From the NCBI GenBank assembly GCA_036732005.1, contig DAINDF010000012.1, positions 23,296-87,295 on the forward strand: a stretch of DNA of 64,000 nucleotides, read 5' to 3'. A model generated the notes under the pieces. It had not been told where the DNA came from. It did not search any database and saw only the letters and a program-made list of their open reading frames with translations. Positions 9,377 through 18,919 of the stretch are shown one piece after another. The translations under genes were made by a program, and so were the position numbers. Each line of letters starts with the position of its first letter. The stretch's first letter is position 1. This DNA is from UBA1926 sp036732005. Its GTDB lineage: Bacteria; Planctomycetota; Phycisphaerae; Phycisphaerales; UBA1924.

Positions 9377-9567
9377 GGGGTGGCTCCTCGAGATTGGTTC
9401 GTTCGGCACCGGCGGCGACCCGGCCGCGTGTTGCCTACAACATGGACATTAGAAATATCTGATCGCGATACAAGAGTGTCGAAAGATCGTGGCGGGCGGT
9501 CGCTGCCACGGGGCCGTCATGGGGTGGGCGCGGGCGTCGGCGATCGGGCTGAGCGCGGGGGCTCGGT

Positions 9568-9578
9568 GACATGATGTC
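9568..9578. promoter_or_regulatory. Inverted repeat GACAT-n-ATGTC, candidate operator
   Basis: An 11-base perfect palindrome (GACATGATGTC) located 195 bases upstream of the WYL regulator. It shares its half-site with the repeat at 9624-9641. Confidence 0.4.
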
Positions 9579-9623
9579 GGCGGCGACGGGGCGCGGGCCT
9601 GTCGGGTGCGGGCCGGCGGCTTG

Positions 9624-9641
9624 CTGACATATGGATGTCAG
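9624..9641. promoter_or_regulatory. Inverted repeat CTGACAT-n4-ATGTCAG, candidate operator
   Basis: Perfect seven-base arms flank ATGG. Together with the repeat at 9568 it forms a pair of related sites in the control region between the esterase and the WYL regulator, suggesting regulator binding there. Confidence 0.45.
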
Positions 9642-9762
9642 TAGGCCCGGGCCGGCAGTAGAAACATGCTTCCCGTCCGATCATCGTGCGGCCGGCGGGG
9701 TAACATCATCTCTCGGGCCGAGACTGGGGAGGCGACGGTCCCGGGGGAAGTGGGGAAGGCGC

Positions 9763-10755
9763 GTGCCGTCGTACACGAGAGTTCACCGGCTTCTCAAGAT
9801 CATCACGCTGATCCAGGGCGGCCCGGGCTGGACGCCCGAGCGGCTGGCCGAGGCGTGCGAAGTCTCGGTGCGGACGATCTTCCGCGATCTGAACGAGTTG
9901 GAGGGCGCGGGGATCGGCGTGGAGTTCGATCGGTCGAGCGGGAGTTACCGCATCCCGAAGGATTTTTTTCTTCCGCCGGTGGAGTTGACGGCGAAGGAGG
10001 CGTTGGCGCTCTCGGTGCTGTGTGAGCAGATCGGGGGTCGGGAGCAGATCCCATTCCTCGGCCCGGCGAACCAGGCGATGGCGAAGATCCAGGCGGTGTT
10101 GCCGGCGGGGATCCGGGAGGAACTGAACATCCGATCCGGGGCGATCGTGGTGCAGACGGCGCGGGCGGTGCCGGGCGGCGAGTACGAGGATATGTACGAG
10201 CGCGTGCAGCGAGCGATTGTCGAGCGGCGGGCGCTGAGGTGCCAGTACGAATCGCTCAGCGGCGCGGGGGATGGGGAGGTCTTCGAGTTCGAGCCCTACG
10301 CGCTGTACTTCGCGGTCCGGGCGTGGTACGCGGTGGGGTATCACTCGGGCCGGGGTGAGGTGCGCACGATGAAGCTGGGCCGCTTCACGCTGGCGACGCC
10401 GATCGAGCGTGTGTACGAGATCCCAGCCGACTTCTCGCTCGACCGCATGCTGGGCAACGCGTGGCGGATGATCCCGGGCGACCGCGATTACGAGGTCGAG
10501 CTGCGTTTCAGCGCCGACTTCGCGGAGACGATCAGCGAGGTGCTCTGGCACCGCACGCAGTCGATCGAGTTACGCGAGGACGGCGGGCTGCTGTTCCGGT
10601 GTGTGGTGTCGGGCCTCACCGAGATCCAGTGGTGGATCCTCTCGATGGGCCCGCACTGCGAGGTGATCGGGCCGCCGGAATTGCGGGCTCTGATCAAGGG
10701 CAAGGCCCTGGCGACGGCGGCGATGTATGTGCGCGAGGACGGGGAACAGAGATGA
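9763..10755 (+). CDS. WYL-domain transcriptional regulator
   Basis: A 330-residue regulator of the YafY/DeoR-like WYL family. The N-terminal winged HTH spans roughly residues 1-60 (VPSYTRVHRLLKIITLIQ, then LAEACEVSVRTIFRDLNELE). The WYL module follows (EPYALYFAVRAWYAVGYHSG), with FTLATPIERV downstream. WYL domains sense nucleic acids or small ligands. I start at the GTG at 9763, since that is where the HTH begins; the longer frame back to 9631 runs through the operator-like repeats. Its two neighbours are paralogous dockerin esterases, suggesting it controls their glycan substrate response. Confidence 0.88.
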   Translation: MPSYTRVHRLLKIITLIQGGPGWTPERLAEACEVSVRTIFRDLNELEGAGIGVEFDRSSGSYRIPKDFFLPPVELTAKEALALSVLCEQIGGREQIPFLGPANQAMAKIQAVLPAGIREELNIRSGAIVVQTARAVPGGEYEDMYERVQRAIVERRALRCQYESLSGAGDGEVFEFEPYALYFAVRAWYAVGYHSGRGEVRTMKLGRFTLATPIERVYEIPADFSLDRMLGNAWRMIPGDRDYEVELRFSADFAETISEVLWHRTQSIELREDGGLLFRCVVSGLTEIQWWILSMGPHCEVIGPPELRALIKGKALATAAMYVREDGEQR

Positions 10756-10777
10756 TCCGGGCGGCGCGGTTGGGGTA

Positions 10778-11680
10778 TCAGCGGCCCGTGAACGCGAGGA
10801 AGAACGCGTCGACATCGTTGAGGTCGAAGACCTGGATCGGCGCGGCGAGATCGACCCTCGCGTCGTAGCCGCGGAAGAGCCGGACGAAGCCCTGGAGGTC
10901 GACCAGGTCGTGGACGCCGTCGGCGTTCAGGTCGGCGGGGCTGGCGGGCACGGGGAGGGATTGGAGGAGCCGGACCTCGGCGGCGCCGAGATCGCCGACG
11001 GGGGCGTACATGCCGCGCGGGTCGGCGTGGCTGCCGACATGCCAGACATCGAGGCGGGGCCAGCCCCGGCTGTCGAACGCGGCGCCGAAGGGGCGGGCCT
11101 GGCCGATGGTGAACTGCACGGCCCGCATCGCGTCGATGTCCTCGGGTGTCCGGCCCTGCCGGGCGAGGTCCTCGTCGTCGCCGTTGTAGTCGATGGCGGT
11201 GATCACAAAGGGAATGTCGTGATCGAGCCCGAACTCGATCTCGAGGAAGTCGAGCATGAAGAAGAACCGGCTCTCGTAAAGATTCCGAGCGGTCGGGCCC
11301 CCGGAGTCGGCCTCGCCTTGGAACCAGTAGAAGGCGGCGATGTCCCACGGGGCGCCGAGGCTCTCGAGTTGGCGGATGAGTTTCTGCAGGTCGGCGCTGC
11401 CGTCGGGGCTCCAGAAATCGGTGAGGAAGTTGGGGCCCAGGGCGTGGTGCCCCGGCGTGCCGGCGACCCAGTTCTCGAGGCGGTTGCCGCTGTGGTGGCG
11501 GTGAAAGAAGGTGGGGCGCGGGTGCCGGCCCGAGGCGATGGTCTCCGCGATGATCCCCTGGGCGTAGGCGGGGCGGGCGTTGGACTGCCCGGCGATGATG
11601 ATGATCTCGGTGACGGGCTGGGCTTGCGTGTGGAGCGCACAGACCGGCAGAACAAGCGTCGCGAAGCAGCGGCGGATCAT
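10778..11680 (-). CDS. Secreted sialate O-acetylesterase-like carbohydrate esterase with dockerin (paralogue)
   Basis: A 300-residue paralogue of the protein at 8480-9376. It has a signal peptide (MIRRCFATLVLPVCALHTQA), block I IIIIAGQSNARPAY, WFQGEADSGG, and the DxxH dyad in PRLDVWHVG. The C-terminal dockerin pair is LNADGVHDLVDLQGF and VFDLNDVDAFFLAF. A GTG six bases further upstream (11686) is an alternative start. Its 3' end lies 22 bases from the WYL gene and converges with it. Confidence 0.9.
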   Translation of the reverse strand: MIRRCFATLVLPVCALHTQAQPVTEIIIIAGQSNARPAYAQGIIAETIASGRHPRPTFFHRHHSGNRLENWVAGTPGHHALGPNFLTDFWSPDGSADLQKLIRQLESLGAPWDIAAFYWFQGEADSGGPTARNLYESRFFFMLDFLEIEFGLDHDIPFVITAIDYNGDDEDLARQGRTPEDIDAMRAVQFTIGQARPFGAAFDSRGWPRLDVWHVGSHADPRGMYAPVGDLGAAEVRLLQSLPVPASPADLNADGVHDLVDLQGFVRLFRGYDARVDLAAPIQVFDLNDVDAFFLAFTGR

Positions 11681-11804
11681 GGGCACCCCCAGCCCCGGGC
11701 GGATTCGGGGCCGCGGGGAGGGGGCAGTATCGCCGCCGGCGGCTCTCGCGCCAATGGTGATGCCGGAAGAAAGAAGGACGGAGCGGCCCGGCCGGCGGGG
11801 CTGG

Positions 11805-11810
11805 TACGCT
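11805..11810 (+). promoter_or_regulatory. Candidate -10 box for rsmD (near-leaderless)
   Basis: TACGCT ends eight bases before the rsmD ATG. GGGG near the start is a poor Shine-Dalgarno at that spacing. Confidence 0.35.
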
Positions 11811-11818
11811 ATCGGGGC

Positions 11819-12532
11819 ATGCGCATCATCTCAGGACGAGCCAAGGGCAAGCGGCTGGTCGGGCCGCCGGACGCGGAGACGACGCGCCCGATCCCGGACC
11901 GGGTCAAGCAGAGCCTGTTCAACCTCCTGCGTGGGCACTTCGAGGGGGCCCGGGTGGTCGATCTGTTCGCGGGCACGGGGGGCATCGGGCTCGAGGCGTG
12001 GAGCCGGGGCGCGGAGCGGGTGCTCTTCGTTGAACGCGACCGGAAGATCGTGCAGGTTCTGGAGCGGAATCTCGAGGGGGTGGGGCGGCCGGTCGAGTGC
12101 GAGGTGATGACGGGCGATGCGCTGGGCCCGAGCGTGCTGTCGCGGTGCCCCTCACCCCTGACGCTCGTGTTCGCGGACCCGCCCTACCCGCTGGTGCGCG
12201 ACCCGGAGGGATGGGGGCGCGTGCGGGAGCAATTCATGCGGCTGATCGACCGGCTGAGCGACGACGGGTTCGCGGTGCTGCGCACGCCGTGGCCCTTCCT
12301 GCACCGGGCGGATGGCCCGCAGAAAGAGGAGGGGCGCCTCCCGCGCACGGTGGTGGTGGACCTCGACCGGGACGGCGACGAGGCGATCGACGCGTTCGAG
12401 GCGAGCCTCGCGGCGGGCGCGGCGGGCTCGTTCGCAGAGGTTCCCCTGGAGTTCGAGAACGCCGAGGGCCCTGAGACGCACGCGTACGGAACGACGGCGA
12501 TCCATCTGTACATGCGGAAGCGGGACGCATGA
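11819..12532 (+). CDS. rsmD: 16S rRNA (guanine-966-N2)-methyltransferase RsmD
   Basis: A 237-residue SAM-dependent methyltransferase that modifies G966 of 16S rRNA in the assembled 30S subunit. The opening MRIISGRAKGKRLVGP and TTRPIPDRVKQSLFNLL are family hallmarks. The SAM loop is DLFAGTGGIGLEAWSRGA (residues 48-65) and the catalytic motif is DPPY (120-123). It is longer than the ~190-200 residues usual for RsmD because of extra sequence after HRADGPQKEEGRLP. Its stop overlaps the helicase start in an ATGA, indicating translational coupling. Confidence 0.93.
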   Translation: MRIISGRAKGKRLVGPPDAETTRPIPDRVKQSLFNLLRGHFEGARVVDLFAGTGGIGLEAWSRGAERVLFVERDRKIVQVLERNLEGVGRPVECEVMTGDALGPSVLSRCPSPLTLVFADPPYPLVRDPEGWGRVREQFMRLIDRLSDDGFAVLRTPWPFLHRADGPQKEEGRLPRTVVVDLDRDGDEAIDAFEASLAAGAAGSFAEVPLEFENAEGPETHAYGTTAIHLYMRKRDA

Positions 12533-15500
12533 GCGGGGTCGAGCCGGAGGGGCGGGGGGGCGATCCCCTGGAGGGGCTGAACCGGGCGCAGCGCCTCGCG
12601 GCGACGCACGGGGGCGGGCCCCTGATCGTGCTCGCGGGCCCGGGCACGGGCAAGACACGGGTCATCGTTTCGCGGATCGGGCATCTTGTCCGCGACCGGG
12701 GGGTCGACCCGCGTCGCGTGCTCGCGCTGACCTTCACCAACAAGGCCGCCGGCGAGCTCCGGGATCGGCTCGCGCGGACGCTCGGGGGGGGCCCCGCCGA
12801 GGCGGTGGGGGCGTTCACCTTCAACGGGTTCGGGGCCCATCTGCTGCGTCGGTTCGCGGACCTGGCGGGCCTGCCCCACGAGCCCTCGCTCATCGACTCG
12901 GCCCAGCGGAAGCGGATGATGCGGCGCCTCGTGCGCGAGCGGGGGCTCTTCCGCGACGCCCTGGCGACCGGGCTGGACAGCGCGATCGCCGATGCGGCGT
13001 CGGTCATCAACGCGATGCACTGCTCGGCGTGGACGCCCGAGTCGGCGCGGCGCCGGCTCGGCGAACGCGAGCGCGAACTCGACGCGCTCGGGCTTCCCGA
13101 GGAGGAGGACCTTGCCGAGCGCGGGCGGGTGGCCGGGCTGCGCGAGGTCGTTTCGCTCTGGGAGGCGTTCGACGCCGCCTGCCTCGCTGAGGGCGTGATC
13201 AGCTTCGATCACCAGTTGAGTTGGACCAACCGCCTGCTGGCCCGGAGCGAGCTGGCGCGGGCGTTCGTGCGCACGGACTACAGCCATATTGTCGTCGACG
13301 AGTACCAGGATGTGAACCTGGCGCAGATCGAGTTGCTCAGGCTCGTCGCGCCGCCCGGGTCATCGCCGGACCTGTGCGTGGTGGGGGACGACGACCAGGC
13401 GATCTACGGCTTCCGCGGCGCGGACGACCGGGCCTTCCCGCGATTCGAGGCGGCCTGGCCCGGGGCGACGACCGTCACCCTCGACGAGAACTACCGCAGC
13501 GCGGGGGTCGTGCTCGCGGTCGCGGGCGAGGTCATCGGGCGCGCGCACGAGCGGTTCCGCCCGGACAAGCGGGTCGCGCGCGCGGCGTCCAGGGGCGACG
13601 ACCCGCCGGGCTCCGGCGTCGAGGCGGTGCGGCTGGAGAATCACAGGCAGGCCGGCGAGGTGATCGCGGCGATGATCGCGCGCGCGGCGAGGGCGGAGCC
13701 CGAGCGGGCCCTGGCGCGTACCGCGGTGATCACGCGGAGCTGGGGCGAGGCCGAGTCCATCCGGCACGCGCTCGAGGTCGAGGGCATCCCGACGCGGATG
13801 GCCCGGCCTCCCCGGGGCGCCGAGGACGAGGGCGTGGCCGATGTCTTCGCGTGGGTGCGCTCGCTGCTTGGCCCGCGGCAGACCTGGCCCGTGCGGCGGT
13901 TGCTGCGCCGGCCCCCGAACCAGGTCGGCGCGGGCGTGGTGACGGCGCTGGAGCAGGGCTACGAGGCGGCCCGCTCGCGCGGGGAGGTCGAGCCCTACGC
14001 GCTCTGGGCGGCCCGCGCGGTCGGCGGCGGGGTGGTCTCGGCGGCGCCGGCGGAGCGGGGCGCCGTCGAGCGGTTCGCGGGGCTGTGGGGCGAGCTGCGC
14101 GACCTGGCGACGACCGCGCCCGCGCGCGCGGTCATCGCGGAGATCGTCCGCCGCGGCGATGTGGTCCACGCGGACCTGCTGGACGCGCGGGCTCGGGCCC
14201 AGCGGGTCGCGGCGGTCGTCGCGCTGCTCCGCTTCGTCGCCGAGCGGTCGGACCGGCTCGAGGAGCCCGCCGATCTCGGGGCGTTCATGGCGTACTTCGA
14301 GGACCTCGACGGCGAGGATCAGAAATCGCTCGCTCCGGGCCGGCTCGACCACGAGGGCGCCGAGGGCGACGGGGCCGAGGGCAACGGCGTCGACGCCGTG
14401 CAGTTGCTGACGGCGCACGGGGCGAAGGGGCTCGAGTTCGACACGGTCTTCATCCCCCGCGTCGAGTCGCAGCACGGGTTCCCCTCGGTCCGCAAGCCGG
14501 GTGAGCAGACCGGCCTGCCCGAGTGGATGGCGCGGGGCGACGCGGGGGGGCGGTCCGTCCTCGAAGGGCTGCAGGACGAGGAACGCCGGCTCTTCTATGT
14601 GGCGTGCACGCGGGCGGAGCGTCGGCTCGTGCTCCTCGGCGTGGTTCCCAAGAAATCCACCGCGGTGAACTACATGGTCGAACTCCTCGGGGCCGGCGGG
14701 CTGGTCACCGAGCGGACGGCGGGGGAGGTGCTCGGCCCGCACGCCGGGGACGGCGTCGAGCATGAGGCCCGCCCGGTCGGGTGGGACGCGGCGACGAGGC
14801 GTCGCGAGGCGGTGCGCGGCGAGCGCCGGGTCGCGAGGTTGGAGGCCGCCTCGGCGCTGGACGCCGCCGACCGCGCCGACGCGGGCCCCGCGGAGTTCGA
14901 GTCGGCGGCGGCCCGGCTCCGGTCGGCGGCGGCGCGGCTGGCGGCGGTCGCGAGGGCCGAGGCAGGCGAGCCCCTCCCCGGGTGGATCGCCCAGGACGAG
15001 GCGAGGGAGGCGCACGGGCGGATCTCGGCGGCGGTGATCGACGCCGTGGCGCCGGCCTCCGCGGCGGAGGCGATCCTGCGGCCGATGCAGGCGCCGCTGC
15101 ACCTGAGCTTCACGGCGTTGCTCGACTGGGAGAAGTGCCCACGTTGTTTCTATCTCAAGCATGTGCTCCACCTGCCCGAGGCCGAGGGTCGGCCCGTCGT
15201 GGTGGGCAAGGCCGTGCATGCCGCGCTCGAACGCTTCTACCTCAAGGTGAAGGAAGCGGACGAGCGGGGTGTGCCGCAGCCCTCGCTCGAAGACCTGCTG
15301 CAACTGGGCGAGCGGGCGATCGAGGACGCGATCGGCCCCTGGGGCGCGAGGGACGAGGAGGACGCCGAGCGGGTCGCGGCCCTGCTCCGCGTGGCCCACG
15401 GGCGCCTGCACGACCAGCGGATCAATGTCCACGGCGTGGAGCAGAAAATCCGGTTCACCTTCGAGCACCAGGGCCGGCACACGGTCACGGCGAAGATCGA

Positions 15501-15864
15501 CCGGATCGACCTCGACGCGGGCGTCTTCCGCCTGGTGGACTACAAGACCGGGGGGGCGACCAAGAAGCTGCTCGAGCCGAAGGCCGACGATTTCCAGTTC
15601 GGCATCTACGCCATGGCCCTGCGGGCGAGGGAGCACGGCGACCGGCTGGAGGGGGCGCCGATGCCCCCCGGGACGGCCGAGTATTGGGTGCTCTCGACCG
15701 GGCAGCGCGGCGTGCTGACGCTCGAGGCGATCGATGGCGCATCGGGCAAGACCGCGGAGAGGATCGCCAAGGCGATCGATGGGATGCTCGGGGGCGCATT
15801 CGCCCGGGGCAAGGACTGCTGGGGGGCGTGCCACCTTCTGGACCCCGGGGGGACGCCGTCGTGA
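12529..15864 (+). CDS. UvrD/PcrA-type helicase fused to a PD-(D/E)XK nuclease
   Basis: A 1111-residue superfamily 1A helicase-nuclease. The Walker A motif is GPGTGKT (37-43), Walker B is IVVDEYQDVN, and motif III is GDDDQAIYGFRGAD. Motifs V and VI appear as LLTAHGAKGLEFDTVFIPR and LFYVACTRAERRLVLLG. The C-terminal ~250 residues are a RecB/AddB-like nuclease: LHLSFTALLDWEKCPRCFYL, then FRLVDYKTGG with D1004 and K1006. Such single-chain proteins process DNA ends in recombination and repair, comparable to AdnA/AddA chains. The start codon overlaps the rsmD stop. Confidence 0.93.
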   Translation: MSGVEPEGRGGDPLEGLNRAQRLAATHGGGPLIVLAGPGTGKTRVIVSRIGHLVRDRGVDPRRVLALTFTNKAAGELRDRLARTLGGGPAEAVGAFTFNGFGAHLLRRFADLAGLPHEPSLIDSAQRKRMMRRLVRERGLFRDALATGLDSAIADAASVINAMHCSAWTPESARRRLGERERELDALGLPEEEDLAERGRVAGLREVVSLWEAFDAACLAEGVISFDHQLSWTNRLLARSELARAFVRTDYSHIVVDEYQDVNLAQIELLRLVAPPGSSPDLCVVGDDDQAIYGFRGADDRAFPRFEAAWPGATTVTLDENYRSAGVVLAVAGEVIGRAHERFRPDKRVARAASRGDDPPGSGVEAVRLENHRQAGEVIAAMIARAARAEPERALARTAVITRSWGEAESIRHALEVEGIPTRMARPPRGAEDEGVADVFAWVRSLLGPRQTWPVRRLLRRPPNQVGAGVVTALEQGYEAARSRGEVEPYALWAARAVGGGVVSAAPAERGAVERFAGLWGELRDLATTAPARAVIAEIVRRGDVVHADLLDARARAQRVAAVVALLRFVAERSDRLEEPADLGAFMAYFEDLDGEDQKSLAPGRLDHEGAEGDGAEGNGVDAVQLLTAHGAKGLEFDTVFIPRVESQHGFPSVRKPGEQTGLPEWMARGDAGGRSVLEGLQDEERRLFYVACTRAERRLVLLGVVPKKSTAVNYMVELLGAGGLVTERTAGEVLGPHAGDGVEHEARPVGWDAATRRREAVRGERRVARLEAASALDAADRADAGPAEFESAAARLRSAAARLAAVARAEAGEPLPGWIAQDEAREAHGRISAAVIDAVAPASAAEAILRPMQAPLHLSFTALLDWEKCPRCFYLKHVLHLPEAEGRPVVVGKAVHAALERFYLKVKEADERGVPQPSLEDLLQLGERAIEDAIGPWGARDEEDAERVAALLRVAHGRLHDQRINVHGVEQKIRFTFEHQGRHTVTAKIDRIDLDAGVFRLVDYKTGGATKKLLEPKADDFQFGIYAMALRAREHGDRLEGAPMPPGTAEYWVLSTGQRGVLTLEAIDGASGKTAERIAKAIDGMLGGAFARGKDCWGACHLLDPGGTPS

Positions 15865-15922
15865 CCCGACCCGGTGCCGATCGCGGCGGGGGCGCTACCC
15901 TCACGCTCAACGGAGGTGCTGC

Positions 15923-18784
15923 ATGCCTGTCGCGCGTCGCTCGTCGGTCCGGTCGGTCGCCGGTGTCGTTGCCATGGTCGCCCTGACGGCCGGGATCGTC
16001 CCGGCGTGGGCCCAGAAGATGGCGGTCCCGGATCACAGTGACCGGGGCCCCGACCTGACCCAGCCCCTGCCGACGGACGATCGCCTGACGATCGGCACGC
16101 TGGGCAACGGGCTGCGGTATGTGATCAAGCCGCACGCGAACCCCCCGGGCAAGGTCGGCGTGTGGCTCCACATCGGCAGCGGGTCGATGAACGAGACCGA
16201 GGAGCAGCGGGGCCTGGCGCACTATCTCGAACACATGGCCTTCAACGGGTCGGAGAACTTCCCTCCGGGCGAGCTGGTCAAGTACTTCGAGTCGATCGGC
16301 ATGACCTTCGGGCGCGACCAGAACGCGTTCACCTCGTTCGATCAGACCGCGTACCAGCTCTACCTGCCCGACACGGAGCGCGCGACGCTCGCCAAGGGCC
16401 TGACCTTCTTCGCCGATGTCGCCGATCGGCTGCTGCTCCGCGAGGAGGACATCGAGGAGGAGCGCGGGGTGATCTTCGAGGAACTCCGCACGGGCCGGGG
16501 GCCGGGCCAGCGCCTCCGCGATCAGTGGCTCGAGCGGCTCGCGCCGGGGTCGCTCCTGGGGGTGCGCCTGCCGATCGGCACGGAGCAGACGCTCGCCGCG
16601 GTCGACCGCGACGACTTCCTCGCGTACTACCGCAAGTGGTACGCCCCGAGCAACATGACGGTGCTGGTGGTCGGCGAGATGGACCCGGCGGTCGCGGTCG
16701 AGGAGATCGCCGGCGCCTTCGGCGGGCTGCGCACGGTGGAGGACCCCCCGAACGCCGACGCGGGCATCCAGCCCTACACCGAGCCCCGCGCGATCGTGGC
16801 GCACGACCCCGAGCTGACCGAGGCGCAGGTGGCGCTCATGTTCGTGGCCCAGCCCGAGCCCCCGGCGACCGATCTCGGCGGGTTCCGCCGCGATCTGGTC
16901 AGGCTCCTGGGAATCGAGGCGTTCAACCGCCGCCTGGCGGGTAAGGTGGACGAGGGCAAGGCCCGCATGCTGGGCGGGGGCGCGTTCGCGCAGAACCTGT
17001 TCAACGCGCTCCGTTTCGCGCAGGCGGCCGCGTCGGCCGAGCCCTCGGGCTGGGCCGCGGCGCTCGAGGACCTGACCACCGAGGTGCGACGGGCCGAGCT
17101 GCACGGGTTCAGCGAGCAGGAGATCGAGACCGCTCGCGCGTCGCTGATGGCGACCTTCGAGCAGGCGGCCCAGCAGGAGGCGACGATGCCCGCCCGGGTC
17201 ATCCTCAGCCGCCTGGCGACGCAGGTGAACGCGGGCGAGCCCCTCGCCTCGCCGACGCAGGCGCTCGAGCTCGCGCGTCGGCTCATCGGGGGCGTCCGCC
17301 TCGGGGAGGTCAACGCCGATTTCGCCGCGCTGTTCGACACCTCGGTCGCGACCTATCTCCTGACCATCCCGACCGGGGCCGGCGTGCCCGAGGAATCGGC
17401 GGTCGTCGCGCTCGGCGTGCAGGCGGCCCAGCAGTCGCCCGAGCCCGACGAGGACGAGCAGCTCGCCGAGGCCCTGATGGACGAGGCGCCCACGCCCGGC
17501 GAGATCGTCGAGCTCGACGGGCACGCCGCCAGCGATGTCTGGACCGCGGCTCTCTCCAACGGCGTCGTCGTGCATCACCGCCGGATGACGCAGCGCGAGA
17601 ACTTCGTCGATGTGCGGGTCACGCTGCTCGGGGGATCGGCCGAGGAGACCGCGGAGAATCGCGGCGTGACCGAGGCGGCGGCGCAGGTCTTCAGCCGACA
17701 GGCCACCAGCCGGCTCTCCGGGCGTCAGGTCCGCCAGCTGATGGCGGGCAAGAAGATGCAGGTCGGCGGCGTCGCGCAGGACGACTTCGTGCAGATCAGC
17801 ATGACCGGCAGCCCCGACGACCTCGAATCGGGCATGCAGCTCGCCTACCTCATGCTGACCGACCCCGCGCTCGAGACCGTGCCCTTCGAGCAGTGGCGCA
17901 CCGGGTTGATCCAGACCCTCAACGCCGCGAGGCTCGACCCCCTGCAATCGCTCCAACTGGTGATGGCCGACACCATCTACCCCGAGAGCGCCCCGCAGGC
18001 CCGTGCGCTCCGCCCCGAGCAGGTCGAGCGCCTGACCATGCGGCAGGCGCAGGCCTGGCTCGACCGGCTCGTCGCCTCCGCGCCGATCGAGGTTGCGATC
18101 GTGGGCGACATCGACCGCGAGCGTGCGTTCGAGCTGGCCCGCGTTTACCTGGGCTCGCTCCCGCCCCGTCCGCGGATGGACGCCGAGGGGCTCGGGCAGT
18201 TCGCCTCCGTGCCCCCCCCGACCACGGACCGCGTCGCGATCGTCGAGGTCGAGACGCAGACGCCCGCGGCCGGGGTGATCGCGGGGTTCTTCGCCTCGGA
18301 CGGCTCGCAGATCCGCGAGACCCGGCTGCTGCAGCTCGCCTCGCGGACGCTCTCGAGCCGCCTGATCGAGAAGGTGCGGGAGGAAGAGCGCCTCGTCTAT
18401 TCCATCCAGGCCCAGGTCCTGCCGGGCGAGGCCTACCCGGGCTACGGGCTGATGCTCGCCGGATCGGCGACCGACCCTGCGAAGGCGGAGGTGCTCGCCG
18501 ACCGCGTGGCGGAGATCTTCGCCGAGTTCGCCGAGTCGGGCCCGACCGAGGATGAGCTGCACACCGCCAAGGCCCAGGTCGCCAAGACGCTGGGCGAGGC
18601 GATGGTCGAGCCCAGCTTCTGGGCGCTGCAGCTGAGCCAGCTGGAGAAGCGCGGGCGGGACCTCGACGACCTGATGTCCGCGCTCGAGATGTACAACGCC
18701 TTCACCGCCGAGGAGGTCCGCGACACCTTCGCCCGCTACCAGGCCGGGCCGAAGCTCCGGGTGATCGTCAAACCCGCGGGCTAA
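15923..18784 (+). CDS. Secreted M16 family zinc metalloprotease (two-domain, pitrilysin-like)
   Basis: A 953-residue exported protease. A signal peptide (MPVARRSSVRSVAGVVAMVA) is followed by the first M16 domain with the inverted zinc motif HYLEH (H100, E103, H104) and the downstream acidic stretch EEDIEEERGVIFEEL. The second M16-like half begins near residue 535 (VWTAALSNGVVVHHRRMTQR) and lacks a zinc motif, as is usual. It probably degrades peptides in the periplasm. GGAGGTG seven bases upstream fixes the start at 15923; longer frames run back into the helicase gene. Confidence 0.93.
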   Translation: MPVARRSSVRSVAGVVAMVALTAGIVPAWAQKMAVPDHSDRGPDLTQPLPTDDRLTIGTLGNGLRYVIKPHANPPGKVGVWLHIGSGSMNETEEQRGLAHYLEHMAFNGSENFPPGELVKYFESIGMTFGRDQNAFTSFDQTAYQLYLPDTERATLAKGLTFFADVADRLLLREEDIEEERGVIFEELRTGRGPGQRLRDQWLERLAPGSLLGVRLPIGTEQTLAAVDRDDFLAYYRKWYAPSNMTVLVVGEMDPAVAVEEIAGAFGGLRTVEDPPNADAGIQPYTEPRAIVAHDPELTEAQVALMFVAQPEPPATDLGGFRRDLVRLLGIEAFNRRLAGKVDEGKARMLGGGAFAQNLFNALRFAQAAASAEPSGWAAALEDLTTEVRRAELHGFSEQEIETARASLMATFEQAAQQEATMPARVILSRLATQVNAGEPLASPTQALELARRLIGGVRLGEVNADFAALFDTSVATYLLTIPTGAGVPEESAVVALGVQAAQQSPEPDEDEQLAEALMDEAPTPGEIVELDGHAASDVWTAALSNGVVVHHRRMTQRENFVDVRVTLLGGSAEETAENRGVTEAAAQVFSRQATSRLSGRQVRQLMAGKKMQVGGVAQDDFVQISMTGSPDDLESGMQLAYLMLTDPALETVPFEQWRTGLIQTLNAARLDPLQSLQLVMADTIYPESAPQARALRPEQVERLTMRQAQAWLDRLVASAPIEVAIVGDIDRERAFELARVYLGSLPPRPRMDAEGLGQFASVPPPTTDRVAIVEVETQTPAAGVIAGFFASDGSQIRETRLLQLASRTLSSRLIEKVREEERLVYSIQAQVLPGEAYPGYGLMLAGSATDPAKAEVLADRVAEIFAEFAESGPTEDELHTAKAQVAKTLGEAMVEPSFWALQLSQLEKRGRDLDDLMSALEMYNAFTAEEVRDTFARYQAGPKLRVIVKPAG

Positions 18785-18805
18785 CCCGATTCCGGGGGTT
18801 TTCGC

Positions 18806-18834
18806 TTGCCCCGGCTCGGTGCGTGAGATAGGTT
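18806..18834 (+). promoter_or_regulatory. Candidate promoter for the NxxGxxAF-repeat protein
   Basis: TTGCCC (18806-18811) and TAGGTT (18829-18834) are separated by 17 bases, upstream of the gene at 18920 and downstream of the M16 stop. Confidence 0.45.
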
Positions 18835-18919
18835 ATTTCGAAAGACCCTTCATCCGCGGCGTGGCGGAGGGGTCGGGGTTCCGCCATGCGGGCCCCTCAA
18901 CCGGAGAAGGAGATACAGA

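Larger units (their letters stand above)
9377..9762. other. Divergent control region with inverted repeats, 386 bp
   Basis: This region lies between the esterase and the WYL regulator. An AT-rich tract at about 9429-9480 and two GACAT/ATGTC inverted repeats (listed separately) make it a likely operator-promoter region. No gene is seen. Confidence 0.5.

Noticed and set aside
15485..18562. A 1025-codon open frame antisense to the M16 protease
   Set aside because: High GC leaves few stops on the opposite strand; its translation is Arg/Gly/Asp-rich with no family signal, while the sense frame has signal peptide and HxxEH motif.
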